A DNA stretch of 55,959 nucleotides from Bacillus sp. J37 (GTDB taxonomy: Bacteria > Bacillota > Bacilli > Bacillales > Bacillaceae), in contig NZ_JAEK01000031.1 in NCBI RefSeq assembly GCF_000518865.1, forward strand, positions 1-55,959, read 5' to 3'. How positions within the stretch are numbered: the stretch's first letter is position 1; every line of letters starts with the position of its first letter. The notes under the pieces were generated by a model. It was given only the letters and a program-made list of their open reading frames with translations, was not told where the DNA came from and made no database searches. This document shows positions 37,696 to 47,216 of this stretch, piece by piece. Position numbers and translations under genes: made by a program.

Positions 37696-38565
37696 TTAAC
37701 TGACTTCTTCTTTTCTGTTATACATAACCATACGTGGATAAGGAATCTCAATACCCTTTTCACTAAGTCTTATTTTAATATCTTTTCTGAGCATTCTCGC
37801 AATATGGAAATGCTTCATCGGTGCAACTTCACATGTCACACGAAGAGTAACTTCAGAAGCTACTAAATTTTGAACTCCTAATAATTCAGGAGGATGAATA
37901 ATGTCTTCATATTTATCTTGTATTTCAATTAATAGTTCTTGAATGATTCTTTCTACTTTGGGAATATCACTTTCATACGCAATACTAATATCAACTACTG
38001 CAATACTATTATTAAGAGAGAAATTTGTCACTTCTGTTATATTTCCATTTGGTAAAATATGAACTTCTCCAGTCCAACTCTTTATTTTCGATGTACGCAG
38101 CCCTATTTCTTCAACCGTTCCTTCAAAGGAGGATATACGGACATAGTCACCTACAGAAAATTGATCCTCAAAAATAATAAAAAAGCCTGTAATAATATCC
38201 CTCACTAAATTTTGTGCACCAAAGCCAACTGCTAAGCCAACAATTCCTGCCCCAGCAAGTAAAGCTGCCACATCAAGGCCCAATGTTTCTAACACCATTA
38301 TAATGGCAATAAAATACACAACATAAGTGAGAATATTTTCAAGTAACCTTGCCAAAGTATTTTCTCTTCGCTCAGAAATCCTGATTGGTGCTTTCCCGCG
38401 AAATAAAAATACTTTACTAATGGCAAGTTTGCCGATTCGAATAAAGGCAATTGCTATAATGAAAATCAAACAAATCTTCAGAATACCTTGTCCTAATGAT
38501 ATCCATAACTCTATATTTGTTATGTAATCTATCATTTGATCCCATAACTTTTCTACCAACTTCAA
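37696..38565 (-). CDS. Small-conductance mechanosensitive channel (MscS family)
   Basis: A 289-residue MscS-type channel that releases solutes during osmotic downshock. Three membrane segments (about 25-45, 75-95, 100-120) include the pore helix LLAGAGIVGLAVGFGAQNLVRDIITGFFI; the cytoplasmic beta domain reads GDYVRISSFEGTVEEIGLRTS. I take the TTG at 38565 as start because AAGGGTG lies properly before it; a GTG three codons upstream lies within the ribosome-binding site. Confidence 0.92.
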   Translation of the reverse strand: MKLVEKLWDQMIDYITNIELWISLGQGILKICLIFIIAIAFIRIGKLAISKVFLFRGKAPIRISERRENTLARLLENILTYVVYFIAIIMVLETLGLDVAALLAGAGIVGLAVGFGAQNLVRDIITGFFIIFEDQFSVGDYVRISSFEGTVEEIGLRTSKIKSWTGEVHILPNGNITEVTNFSLNNSIAVVDISIAYESDIPKVERIIQELLIEIQDKYEDIIHPPELLGVQNLVASEVTLRVTCEVAPMKHFHIARMLRKDIKIRLSEKGIEIPYPRMVMYNRKEEVS

Positions 38566-38767
38566 TAAAATCACCCTTTTAAGTAAACTTAAATCACCAT
38601 TTGCATAGCCAATTATACTCCATATCCTACAAAATTTCGCACGAAAAATTGTTAAACTTTATTTAAATGTATTCGTCTGTAGAGACAGGAATTATGTCGT
38701 AATTCCTCCGTATTTCATAGTAAGGGTGCAAATCTGAAAGAATAAAAGATCAAAAATCATGTTGAAC

Positions 38768-39787
38768 CTACTCACGTGTTCGATATCGACTTAAAATCGG
38801 ATAAAGCAAAATCGTTACAAGCAAATATAGATTGATTAAACCATATAAAGGATATAAAATTGCCACCAAATTTGCAAAACCAAACCGAGTAAATGGAAGC
38901 ATAATGATAACTAAAATGGCCGCCATAATCCAAAAGGGCATTTTCATTAGATCCTTTAGTCGTGAAGCAAGTCCAAATATACCTGAAACAGCAGTTGTAT
39001 AGATGGCAAGCCATAGCATAATGGACATAAACAGGAAGAATGCAAAAGGAGATCCTTTTAAGATAGCAAAAAGAGGTATTTCATATTCTGCCAGATAGTC
39101 AGACATTTGCACTAATGTTTCATTATAAACAAAGGAAATAGCTCCTAATACAACCCCGCTTCCTATGCTCGCAATCTTCGCTTCCTTCAACCCCTTCATT
39201 TCTTTTCCAAGTGCAGATAATACAGCAATTAGTGGTAAAATATTCAGGGCTGTAAAGGTAAAAGCTGCAGGCCAATTGTATTGTTTATTTAAATCAAGAA
39301 CCCATGAATGATGATGGGAAATATTAAAGGATAATAAAGAATAAAAGAGCCCAAATACAAGCAATGGAATCACAATAGCATTCAGCTTAATAATTCCATT
39401 TGTGCTTCCAACAAACAGAAGAATGAGTAATATGGCGAAAACAGCAATTCCAATCCAATAAGGAATTGAAAAGGCTTCAAGTGTGGCCCCTCCTCCAGCA
39501 ATCATAACAATCGTTGTTGTAAACAAATACAATACGATGAGTACATCGTACACATAAGAAAGCTTTTTACCTATTAACCTTTCTAAAATCGGAAAGAAAT
39601 GGCTGGATTTTTCTTCATAACTAATTTTCATAATCACGTAGACAGCAATGATAAAAATAACAGTAAAAATGACAATTGCCAGTCCACTTTCAAAGCCGAA
39701 AAACTCCCACAATTCCCTCCCAGATGCATATCCTGCTCCAATGATTGTTCCTAAGATTAGAAACATCCATTTAATACCTGACCTCAT
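38768..39787 (-). CDS. YkvI-type polytopic membrane protein (LeuT-fold-like)
   Basis: A 339-residue protein with about ten hydrophobic segments. The first carries IIGAGYASGRELWEFFG, which resembles the unwound first helix of LeuT-fold transporters, and the family is the uncharacterised YkvI group. GAGGTGA precedes the ATG. The substrate cannot be inferred. The start region is divergent from yyaC; the 200-base gap behind it (38566-38767) has only a 7-bp inverted repeat (38688-38706) of unknown meaning. Confidence 0.8.
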   Translation of the reverse strand: MRSGIKWMFLILGTIIGAGYASGRELWEFFGFESGLAIVIFTVIFIIAVYVIMKISYEEKSSHFFPILERLIGKKLSYVYDVLIVLYLFTTTIVMIAGGGATLEAFSIPYWIGIAVFAILLILLFVGSTNGIIKLNAIVIPLLVFGLFYSLLSFNISHHHSWVLDLNKQYNWPAAFTFTALNILPLIAVLSALGKEMKGLKEAKIASIGSGVVLGAISFVYNETLVQMSDYLAEYEIPLFAILKGSPFAFFLFMSIMLWLAIYTTAVSGIFGLASRLKDLMKMPFWIMAAILVIIMLPFTRFGFANLVAILYPLYGLINLYLLVTILLYPILSRYRTRE

Positions 39788-39825
39788 TTTCTCACCTCAT
39801 ATGGTTGTCCTAATTAAAACGAACA

Positions 39826-39856
39826 TGTATAGAATCGAACATTTCTCCGTATACTG
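39826..39856 (+). promoter_or_regulatory. Possible sigma-F/sigma-G promoter of yyaC
   Basis: TGTATA (39826-39831), a 17-base spacer and GTATACTG (39849-39856) resemble the forespore promoter consensus (TGNATA ... CATACTA). It lies 30 bases ahead of yyaC, a spore-protease family gene, which makes forespore expression plausible. Confidence 0.5.
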
Positions 39857-39884
39857 TTACTACTATGACATGGGAGTGAATTCT

Positions 39885-40508
39885 ATGAATCTAAAATCAG
39901 GTCTTTTTCAATCAGGCAAGAATCAAGATCGCATCCATTATGAAGATGAAAGAGCTACATCTCTTTTAACAAATATGCTTATAGAGCATTTGCCAAAGCT
40001 ATTCTATAAGCCTATCGTTATTATTTGTATTGGAACAGATCGCTCCACCGGAGATTGTTTAGGCCCTTTAATAGGCACTTCCATCAAAAAAGAATTAAGT
40101 CTTTTCCATGTCTATGGGACCTTAAAAGATCCCGTTCATGCTGTGAATTTAGAGGAAACCATTCAATATATAAAAGAGAAACACCGCAACCCCTTCATTA
40201 TTGCAATTGATGCTTGTTTAGGCAGATTTAAAAGCGTGGGATATATGGAAGTTGCAAAAGGCTCAATAAAGCCTGGTGCTGGTGTGAATAAAGAATTACC
40301 TGAGGTTGGTGATATGCATATTACCGGCATCGTGAACATTAGCGGTTATATGGAATTTCTTGTTTTACAGAATACAAGGTTACATTTAGTTATGAGCATG
40401 GCCGATATTATTGCGATAGGAATTATAGAAGCTGAGAAGGTCTATTTAGAGAAGCGTATTACAGTCAGAAGAAATTGGATGGCAAATCAAGATACTGCTA
40501 TTAACTAA
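39885..40508 (+). CDS. yyaC: Spore protease-related protein YyaC
   Basis: A 207-residue YyaC-family protein, related to the Gpr protease that degrades small acid-soluble spore proteins. Motifs are IGTDRSTGDCLGPLIG (about 48-63), DPVHAVNLEE, IAIDACLGR and GDMHITGIVN. It starts at ATG with GGGAGTGA five bases upstream; the frame is open for 79 codons further but that region is antisense to the membrane protein gene and has no support. It is the only plus-strand gene between the island and oriC. Expression is probably sporulation-specific. Confidence 0.9.
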   Translation: MNLKSGLFQSGKNQDRIHYEDERATSLLTNMLIEHLPKLFYKPIVIICIGTDRSTGDCLGPLIGTSIKKELSLFHVYGTLKDPVHAVNLEETIQYIKEKHRNPFIIAIDACLGRFKSVGYMEVAKGSIKPGAGVNKELPEVGDMHITGIVNISGYMEFLVLQNTRLHLVMSMADIIAIGIIEAEKVYLEKRITVRRNWMANQDTAIN

Positions 40509-40547
40509 ATCACTTTCTAATAAATGAAATCAATTTAATGTCTATAT

Positions 40548-40575
40548 GAAAAAACACTGCAAATATGCAGTGTTT
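40548..40575. terminator. Bidirectional terminator between yyaC and the DUF554 gene
   Basis: AAACACTGCA and TGCAGTGTTT form a perfect 10-bp stem around a 4-base loop between convergent genes; T-rich on the minus-strand exit. Confidence 0.85.
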
Positions 40576-40586
40576 GGATTCCTATT

Positions 40587-41291
40587 TTATGAAAAATTAT
40601 ATTGTATAAGAACGATGATAGTAATAATTACAATACTTGGTAACAAATTTGCCACTCTTATTTGCTTTAATCCTAATATATTGATTCCTATTGCTATAAT
40701 AAGCACTCCACCTGTAGCTGTTAATTCTTCAATCAGACGCTCTAACAGAGAGTCTGACAAAAATTGATGAATTACATTTGCAAATAAGGCTATTCCCCCT
40801 TGATAAAGGAAGACTGGAATAGCCGAAAATATTACACCTATCCCAAGGGTACTTGCTAATACCATACTTGTAAAACCATCAATCATTGATTTTGTCAGGA
40901 GTACAGAATGATCCTGTCTTAATCCACTATCTAGTGCACCTATTATAGCCATAGCCCCTACAACAAAGATTAACGTGGCCGTTACAAACCCTTGGGCGAT
41001 ATTTCCGGTAGAGGATTTGCCAATCTTCTTCTCCAGCATATTTCCCAAACCATGAAGATGATTTTCCAGTTTCAACCATTCTCCCAAAACTGCTCCTATA
41101 ACTAAACTTACGATAATAAAGAAAAAGTCGTCACTCTTCATAGCCATATCTATTCCTAAAACAACTACAGAGAGTCCAATAGCTGTCATGACTGTTTGCT
41201 TCATTTGTTCAGGGATTTTTCTAAGTAATAGACCAATTATTGTTCCAAGGATAATTCCTAAGGCGTTTATAACACTTCCAAATAAAACCAA
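40587..41291 (-). CDS. DUF554 membrane protein
   Basis: A 234-residue DUF554 (YqgA/YdfK-like) protein with about six membrane segments, GSVINALGIILGTIIGLLL at the start and GALDSGLRQDHSVLLTKSMIDGFTSM in the middle, the most conserved part of the family. Function unknown; a channel or transporter is often guessed. It starts at TTG with AAGG eight bases upstream. Confidence 0.9.
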   Translation of the reverse strand: MVLFGSVINALGIILGTIIGLLLRKIPEQMKQTVMTAIGLSVVVLGIDMAMKSDDFFFIIVSLVIGAVLGEWLKLENHLHGLGNMLEKKIGKSSTGNIAQGFVTATLIFVVGAMAIIGALDSGLRQDHSVLLTKSMIDGFTSMVLASTLGIGVIFSAIPVFLYQGGIALFANVIHQFLSDSLLERLIEELTATGGVLIIAIGINILGLKQIRVANLLPSIVIITIIVLIQYNFS

Positions 41292-41373
41292 CCAGATTAC
41301 CTTCCATTCTATATGTTTATTATAGTTTTCAGCAGTGTGACAATTCTATAGTTGCAACAAGATTCTTAAACAT

Positions 41374-41400
41374 GAAAAAAAGACTGACTATTTTAGTCAG
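41374..41400 (-). terminator. Terminator of soj-spo0J
   Basis: CTGACTA and TAGTCAG (loop of 3) with TCTTTTTTT on the minus strand, about 30 bases after the spo0J stop. Confidence 0.85.
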
Positions 41401-41429
41401 CACTTGTCAACAATTATATTAATATACTA

Positions 41430-42275
41430 TCATTGCCGATCCAGCAACTCTAGAATACGATTTAAATCTTCCTGAGAAAAGAACTCTATTTCAATCTTTC
41501 CCTTTTTCTTTTGCTTACTTATTGTAACAGATGTCCCAAAATACTCCTGTAGAAATGTTTCTCTTTCTTTAATGAATACATCCTTTTCCGGCTTTTTCTT
41601 CTTTGTTTCACGTGGAACACTATTGTTTAGCTGTTGGATGATCTGCTCTAATTGACGAACATTTAATTGATCTTTCATTACCTTTTCCACAAGTGCATTC
41701 AATTTCTCTTTATTTTTCAATCCCAATAATGTACGGCCATGTCCCATAGAGAGCTTCCCTTCAGCCATTAATTGCTGAATCTTTTGAGGTAGTGTAAGAA
41801 GTCTAACATGGTTAGCAATATGTGGACGGCTTTTCCCTAATCTTTTTGCTAATGCCTCTTGCGTTACATTTAATTGTTCCATTAGCTTTTGATATGCTTG
41901 AGCCTCTTCAATTGGTGAGAGATCTTCACGTTGTAGATTTTCTAATAAAGCTAACTCCATCATTTGTTGTTCTGTAAGATTACGGACAACAGCTGGAATA
42001 ACAGTTAATTTCGCTTCTTTCGCAGCACGATATCTACGTTCTCCAACAACTATTTCAAATCCTTTTATACTTTTGCGAACAATGATAGGTTGTAGAACAC
42101 CATGTTGCAGGATGGATTCCTTGAGTTCATTAATGGCATCCTGTTCGAAAACTTTACGTGGTTGATATGGGTTTGGACGTATTTCTTTGATTTTTATTTC
42201 TTGAACAGATTCTTCCTGTCCCACTTCAACATTTGTAAATAAAGCATTAATCCCTTTACCTAAGCCTCTAGCCAT
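41430..42275 (-). CDS. spo0J: Chromosome-partitioning protein ParB (Spo0J)
   Basis: ParB is a CTP-dependent DNA clamp that loads on parS and recruits SMC condensin. The 281 residues show the ParB N-terminal CTPase motif (GERRYRAAKEA), LLENLQREDLSPIEEA, an HTH (TQEALAKRLGKSRPHIANHVRLL) and a C-terminal dimer domain. A perfect parS lies within the gene at 41604-41619. The start overlaps soj by 8 bases. The N-terminus ARGLGKGINALF is typical. Confidence 0.97.
   Translation of the reverse strand: MARGLGKGINALFTNVEVGQEESVQEIKIKEIRPNPYQPRKVFEQDAINELKESILQHGVLQPIIVRKSIKGFEIVVGERRYRAAKEAKLTVIPAVVRNLTEQQMMELALLENLQREDLSPIEEAQAYQKLMEQLNVTQEALAKRLGKSRPHIANHVRLLTLPQKIQQLMAEGKLSMGHGRTLLGLKNKEKLNALVEKVMKDQLNVRQLEQIIQQLNNSVPRETKKKKPEKDVFIKERETFLQEYFGTSVTISKQKKKGKIEIEFFSQEDLNRILELLDRQ
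41604..41619. other. parS site inside spo0J
   Basis: TGTTTCACGTGGAACA, whose reverse complement is the classical B. subtilis parS TGTTCCACGTGAAACA, lies in the middle of spo0J, the same place as in B. subtilis. It is the ParB loading site next to the origin. Confidence 0.95.
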
Positions 42276-43029
42276 TCACAACCACTTCCTTTGCCAAATC
42301 TAAATAAACTTCTGCTCCTCTAGATCTTGGATCATATATGATAATAGGTTGACCATGACTTGGCGCTTCACTTAAGCGAATGTTTCTTGGAATTATCGTT
42401 TTATAAACCTTATCTTGAAAATACTTTTTCACTTCATCAATGACTTGAATACCTAAATTTGTACGAGCATCAAGCATTGTTAATAGAACTCCTTCAATTG
42501 TTAAATCTGTATTCAGATGCTTCTGAACAAGACGAACTGTATTTAACAGCTGACTCAAACCCTCTAATGCATAATATTCACATTGAACAGGTATTAAGAC
42601 TGCATCAGAAGCGGTTAGTGCATTTATTGTTAACAGTCCCAATGAAGGAGGACAGTCTATAACCATATAATCATAGTTATCTTTTACGGCTTCAAGTGCA
42701 CGTTTAAGTCTAACTTCTCTTGAGATTGTTGGAACTAATTCAATTTCAGCTCCTGCTAATTGAATTGTTGCCGGAATAATATCAAGATTTTCGACAGCCG
42801 TTGGCTTAATGACGTCCTTTGCTGCTACGTCGTCTACTAAAATATCATAAATGCAATGTTCGACATCGGCCTTTTCAATACCGATTCCACTTGTTGCATT
42901 TCCTTGTGGGTCAACATCGACAAGAAGTACTCTTTTCCCGATGTATGCTAAGCAAGCTCCCAAATTAACAGATGTTGTTGTTTTCCCAACTCCACCTTTT
43001 TGGTTTGCAACCGCAATGATTTTTCCCAC
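42268..43029 (-). CDS. soj: Chromosome-partitioning ATPase ParA (Soj)
   Basis: ParA-type ATPase that works with Spo0J in origin segregation and regulates DnaA. The deviant Walker A NQKGGVGKTT is at residues 9-18 and switch motifs DVDPQGNATSG and DCPPSLGLLT follow. The GTG at 43029 (MGKIIAVANQKGG) gives 253 residues as in B. subtilis and has AGGTG five bases upstream; eight further codons in frame start at an ATG without a good site. Confidence 0.96.
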   Translation of the reverse strand: MGKIIAVANQKGGVGKTTTSVNLGACLAYIGKRVLLVDVDPQGNATSGIGIEKADVEHCIYDILVDDVAAKDVIKPTAVENLDIIPATIQLAGAEIELVPTISREVRLKRALEAVKDNYDYMVIDCPPSLGLLTINALTASDAVLIPVQCEYYALEGLSQLLNTVRLVQKHLNTDLTIEGVLLTMLDARTNLGIQVIDEVKKYFQDKVYKTIIPRNIRLSEAPSHGQPIIIYDPRSRGAEVYLDLAKEVVVNG

Positions 43030-43100
43030 GATGTCACCTACTTTCATAAACATAAGATCTGTTGTTTTTTAACAAACACCTAATACATTGAGTAGGAAAT

Positions 43101-43307
43101 TAGAAAAGCGCAAGCGCCTTGGTCAGCCTTGGGCAAATAAGGCGATTTGGAATAGAAGACGTTCTTTGCCTTCAATTCCAAATTGGCTTATGACCTCGAG
43201 GGGCTAGGCGCTGGAGCTAGACACTGAAACTAATAACAAAACTTATAAATTCTGATAGTATTAGAAAAGATAAAGGCGCCTTGATAAGCTCCGACGGAGC
43301 TAGACAC
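43101..43307. repeat. Bacillus-type intergenic repeats between soj and noc
   Basis: A unit of about 125 bases at 43101-43229 opens with AAAAGCGCAAGCGCCTTGG and ends GGGGCTAGGCGCTGGAGCTA, with an internal inverted repeat (GATTTGGAAT with AATTCCAAATT). A shorter related piece (GGCGCCTTGATAAGC, GACGGAGCTAGACACC) follows at 43272-43307, and an opening fragment (AAAAGCGCAAGCGCCTAG) recurs at 32459. This is a repeat family I recall from Bacillus spacers. The rest of the 43030-43584 gap is AT-rich and gene-free. Confidence 0.65.
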
Positions 43308-43584
43308 CAAAACTAGGTCATAATTTTGTATCTTTAATCGTACAAAAAGAACCTTTTCACCATTTTTTATTTTATCATGAAAAATGAAGGAAAGGTTTTA
43401 AATTTTACTTATTTATTTAATTTAGTATTTTCCCTTAGAGAAATCCCTTTTTTCAACTAGATCAAAAATCTCTTAAAAGACAGCCAAAGAAAAAAGGCCT
43501 GACAGCAGCCAGTACCTAACAAAATGCATGCTAAATAAATGGTCTATTTTACATAATATTGCAAGTGTCTTAAGAAGTGAAAGA

Positions 43585-44463
43585 TTATTTTGGAATCTTA
43601 ATTGTAAATTGGATATACTCATCAAATTCTTCTTCTTCAGTGTTTAGTTTCACACCACTATCTGCTACCATCGTTAGGGATTGACGAATTGTATTCATAG
43701 CAATTCTTGTGTCTCTGCTAAAAGCCTTACGTCTTGGTTTAGGCTTAGCATTATTTTTTTCAAGCAGCTTTACTACTCTATCTTCAGTTTGTTTTACATT
43801 AAGCTGTTTTTGAATAATTTCCTCTAACAATGTATTTTGTAATTCAGGATTTTTCAAGGGAATAAGTGCACGGGCATGACGCTCTGTAATTAATTTTTTA
43901 AGTAAAGCATCTTGCACTTCTTCCGGCAGTTTTAATAATCGTAGCTTATTCGCTATTGTTGACTGTCCTTTACCAAGTCTTTGAGCCAAGGCTTCTTGAG
44001 TAAGGTTATGTAATTCCAGTAACTTCGCGTAAGCTACAGCCTCTTCGATGGAAGATAATTCTTCTCTTTGTAAATTCTCTATTAAAGCAACACTTGCTGT
44101 TTCTGTATCATTGAAATCCTTTACAATTGCAGGAATAACATCCCAACCTAATGTTTGTACAGCACGCCAACGTCTCTCTCCTGCTATTAATTCAAACTTA
44201 CCGTCAACTTCACGTACGACGATAGGTTGAATGATTCCATGTGTACGAATTGTTAAAGCTAACTCTTCAATTTTTTCATCTGAAAAAACGGTACGTGGCT
44301 GGAAGCGGTTAGGTACAATATCTTTAATTTGAATCTTTTTAACCTCTTCCTTTATTTCTTCCGCTGTATCTTCCTGTTCAACTTCCTCAACAACGATTTG
44401 TTCTATTTCTTCTATGTCTTCTTTTTCTCCCAAACCGAAAAAACGAGAAAATGGATGCTTCAT
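43585..44463 (-). CDS. noc: Nucleoid occlusion protein Noc
   Basis: Noc binds DNA sites across the chromosome and blocks FtsZ assembly over the nucleoid. The 292-residue protein begins [15 protein letters not shown], the membrane-targeting amphipathic helix distinctive for Noc rather than ParB. The ParB-like domain has [29 protein letters not shown] and [34 protein letters not shown] precedes the ATG. No classical Noc-binding palindrome was noticed in the window. Confidence 0.96.
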   Translation of the reverse strand: MKHPFSRFFGLGEKEDIEEIEQIVVEEVEQEDTAEEIKEEVKKIQIKDIVPNRFQPRTVFSDEKIEELALTIRTHGIIQPIVVREVDGKFELIAGERRWRAVQTLGWDVIPAIVKDFNDTETASVALIENLQREELSSIEEAVAYAKLLELHNLTQEALAQRLGKGQSTIANKLRLLKLPEEVQDALLKKLITERHARALIPLKNPELQNTLLEEIIQKQLNVKQTEDRVVKLLEKNNAKPKPRRKAFSRDTRIAMNTIRQSLTMVADSGVKLNTEEEEFDEYIQFTIKIPK

Positions 44464-44540
44464 GACCTACACCACCTTTAAAAACTACCATTTTTAATAT
44501 TCTATCTTTCTATCACTATTTCCTTCAAAATACTCAAAAG

Positions 44541-44576
44541 ATTGAGTAAATGTTTCATGTGAAACATCTACTCAAT
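44541..44576. repeat. 36-bp palindrome with parS-like core at the end of rsmG
   Basis: ATTGAGTA ... TACTCAAT flank TGTTTCATGTGAAACA (44551-44566), which differs from the symmetric parS by a single base. The whole 36 bases are palindromic apart from one pair and overlap the rsmG stop. On the minus strand it is followed by CTTTTGAG, so it may also serve as a terminator. It could be a weak parS, since Spo0J tolerates some mismatch. Confidence 0.6.
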
Positions 44577-45284
44577 TGGAAGCTTGTTAGGCGTTCCAGG
44601 CTTTCTGGGATATTTTTTTGGAGTTGTTTTTTCTTTTTGAATAATAATAATGGTTCTTTCACTTTCTTCCATTGGTAACTCAAATGAATGAATCTGTTTT
44701 ACGTTACCACCTAAAACTCCAACCGCTTTTTTTCCTGCTTCCAGTTCCTCTTGAGCAGCTGCACCTTTCATTGCAATAAAATACCCTTCTTTTTTCACTA
44801 AAGGTATACATAGTTCGCTTAATACAGATAATCTAGCTACGGCTCGTGCTGTTACGATATCATAAGATTCCCTATATTGCTTATTTTGACCAAATGTTTC
44901 AGCTCGATCATGGAACAACTGAATGTTTTTTAAACCTAACTCATTTGCCAAATGTGATAAAAAAGTAATTCTTTTTTGTAACGAATCTACAATTGATATG
45001 TTCAAGTGCGGAAAGCAAATATTAATTGGAATACTTGGGAATCCTGCACCGGCACCTACATCACAAATAGAAAGAGGATTTGAGAAATCAAAATAAAATG
45101 CAGCTGAAATTGAGTCATAAAAATGCTTTAAGTAGACGTCCTTTTCTTCCGTGATGGACGTCAAATTCATTTTTTCATTCCATTCTACTAAAAGTTTAAA
45201 ATATATATCAAATTGATCCATCTGATGCTGAGAAAGATGAATTCCTTTCTCAGCTAAACTTGATTGAAATAGTGCCCTATCCAT
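44568..45284 (-). CDS. rsmG: 16S rRNA (guanine527-N7)-methyltransferase RsmG (GidB)
   Basis: RsmG methylates G527 in 16S rRNA. The 238 residues show [26 protein letters not shown], the SAM motif [24 protein letters not shown] and the C-terminal [16 protein letters not shown] at 45284 has AAAGG eight bases upstream and is preferred to a TTG two codons earlier. It follows mnmG by 16 bases. Confidence 0.96.
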   Translation of the reverse strand: MDRALFQSSLAEKGIHLSQHQMDQFDIYFKLLVEWNEKMNLTSITEEKDVYLKHFYDSISAAFYFDFSNPLSICDVGAGAGFPSIPINICFPHLNISIVDSLQKRITFLSHLANELGLKNIQLFHDRAETFGQNKQYRESYDIVTARAVARLSVLSELCIPLVKKEGYFIAMKGAAAQEELEAGKKAVGVLGGNVKQIHSFELPMEESERTIIIIQKEKTTPKKYPRKPGTPNKLPIE

Positions 45285-45300
45285 GCTCAAAACCTTTCTA

Positions 45301-47190
45301 TTATTGATTAGAGACTCTGGCTATTCTCCCTTGCTCGAGATAAACCAATAAAATGGAAATATCAGCAGGGTTTACACCGGCTATACGTGATGCCTGAGCA
45401 ACTGATAGAGGTCTAACTTCTTTAAGCTTTTGGCGTGCTTCAGATGCTAGTCCATTAATATCGTCATAATCGATATCTTCCGGAACCTTTTTATTTTCCA
45501 TTTTCTTTAATTTTTCCACTTGTTGTAATGATTTTTCAATATAACCTTCATATTTAACCTGAATTTCAACTTGTTCTGATACATCTGAATCCACTTCTTG
45601 TTCTGCTGGCACAAGTTGTGCGATATGCTTGTAGGTCATTTCAGGACGTTTAAGTAAATCCGCTGCTTTAATACCATCCTTTAGTTCACTTCCGCCAACA
45701 GAAAGGATGAGGTTTTGCGTTTCTTGATTCGGCTTAATAATAGTTGAAGATAAGCGTTCTTTTTCTTCCTCTATTGCCTGCTTTTTCAGATTAAACTTTT
45801 CGTAACGTTCATCTGATATAAGCCCAATTTTATGGCCAATATCTGTTAAACGTAGATCTGCATTATCATGACGCAGCAATAATCGATATTCTGCTCTTGA
45901 TGTAAGCAAACGATATGGCTCATTTGTACCTTTTGTCACTAAGTCATCAATTAGCACACCAATATAAGCATCCGAACGACTTAAAATAACTTCATCTTTT
46001 CCAAGAGCTTTCTGTGCAGCATTAATCCCTGCCATTAATCCTTGACCTGCCGCTTCTTCATATCCTGATGTTCCATTTATTTGACCTGCCGTATATAAAG
46101 AAGAAATTGCTTTGGTTTCAAGTGTAGGCCATAACTGTGTCGGCACAATGGCATCATATTCAATGGCATACCCTGCTCTCATCATTTGAACTTTTTCTAG
46201 TCCCGGAATGGTTTTGAGGATTTGTTGCTGTACATCTTCCGGTAAGCTTGTTGAGAGTCCCTGCACATAGACCTCTTGAGTATTTCTGCCTTCAGGTTCT
46301 AAAAAGATTTGGTGTCGAGGTTTATCATTAAATCGCACAACTTTATCTTCAATTGATGGGCAGTATCTCGGACCAGTTCCTTTAATCATTCCAGAATACA
46401 TTGGAGATCGGTGAAGATTATCATCAATTATTTTATGAGTTTCCCCACTAGTATACGTTAACCAGCATGGAAGCTGATCTGTAATATATTTTGTTGTTTC
46501 ATATGAGAAAGCCCGCGGTACTTCATCTCCCGGTTGTATTTCTGTTTTGCTGTAATCAATTGAATGACTATTGACACGCGGAGGTGTACCGGTTTTAAAG
46601 CGGACTAGATCAAAACCTAATTCTTGCAGGTGCTCTGATAACTTTATAGAAGGTTGTTGATTATTTGGACCACTTGAATACTTTAATTCACCGAGTATAA
46701 TTTCTCCTCTTAAAAATGTCCCTGTCGTTAAAACCACAGCTTTCGCAAAGTATTCCGCACCTGTTTGGGTAACGATACCTTTACAAACACCATCTTCTAC
46801 GATAAGTCGATCAACCATTCCTTGAAGCAATGTTAGATTTGGTTCATTTTCCATCGTTTTTTTCATTTCATGTTGATAAGCAAATTTATCAGCTTGGGCA
46901 CGCAGTGCTCTTACAGCTGGTCCTTTTCCTGTATTTAACATTCTCATTTGAATGTGAGTTTTATCAATATTTTTACCCATTTCTCCGCCTAAAGCATCTA
47001 TTTCGCGGACAACAATTCCTTTTGCAGGTCCACCAACAGATGGATTACAAGGCATAAATGCGACCATATCTAAGTTAATGGTAATAACGAGCGTTTTAGC
47101 ACCCATTCGTGCTGAGGCAAGTGCTGATTCACAACCGGCATGTCCAGCCCCAACTACGATAACATCATAATCTCCTGCATGATAGGTCAT
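45301..47190 (-). CDS. mnmG: tRNA uridine 5-carboxymethylaminomethyl enzyme MnmG (GidA)
   Basis: FAD protein that, with MnmE, modifies wobble uridine 34 of several tRNAs. The Rossmann FAD motif [19 protein letters not shown] lies near residue 11; other signatures are [33 protein letters not shown], and [17 protein letters not shown]. The ATG at 47190 has AAAAGGAGG upstream and gives 629 residues, as in B. subtilis (628). The frame's first ATG, 14 codons earlier, lies within the mnmE end and lacks support. Confidence 0.97.
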   Translation of the reverse strand: MTYHAGDYDVIVVGAGHAGCESALASARMGAKTLVITINLDMVAFMPCNPSVGGPAKGIVVREIDALGGEMGKNIDKTHIQMRMLNTGKGPAVRALRAQADKFAYQHEMKKTMENEPNLTLLQGMVDRLIVEDGVCKGIVTQTGAEYFAKAVVLTTGTFLRGEIILGELKYSSGPNNQQPSIKLSEHLQELGFDLVRFKTGTPPRVNSHSIDYSKTEIQPGDEVPRAFSYETTKYITDQLPCWLTYTSGETHKIIDDNLHRSPMYSGMIKGTGPRYCPSIEDKVVRFNDKPRHQIFLEPEGRNTQEVYVQGLSTSLPEDVQQQILKTIPGLEKVQMMRAGYAIEYDAIVPTQLWPTLETKAISSLYTAGQINGTSGYEEAAGQGLMAGINAAQKALGKDEVILSRSDAYIGVLIDDLVTKGTNEPYRLLTSRAEYRLLLRHDNADLRLTDIGHKIGLISDERYEKFNLKKQAIEEEKERLSSTIIKPNQETQNLILSVGGSELKDGIKAADLLKRPEMTYKHIAQLVPAEQEVDSDVSEQVEIQVKYEGYIEKSLQQVEKLKKMENKKVPEDIDYDDINGLASEARQKLKEVRPLSVAQASRIAGVNPADISILLVYLEQGRIARVSNQ

Positions 47191-47216
47191 TTTGTAACCT
47201 CCTTTTAGAACATTTC

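Noticed and set aside
38688-38706. GGAATTA/TAATTCC inverted repeat as a terminator
   Set aside because: No U-run follows on either strand; left as an unexplained short repeat.
39648-39884. Long N-terminal extension of yyaC
   Set aside because: The extra codons are antisense to the YkvI-type gene; the family start and a good ribosome-binding site are at 39885.
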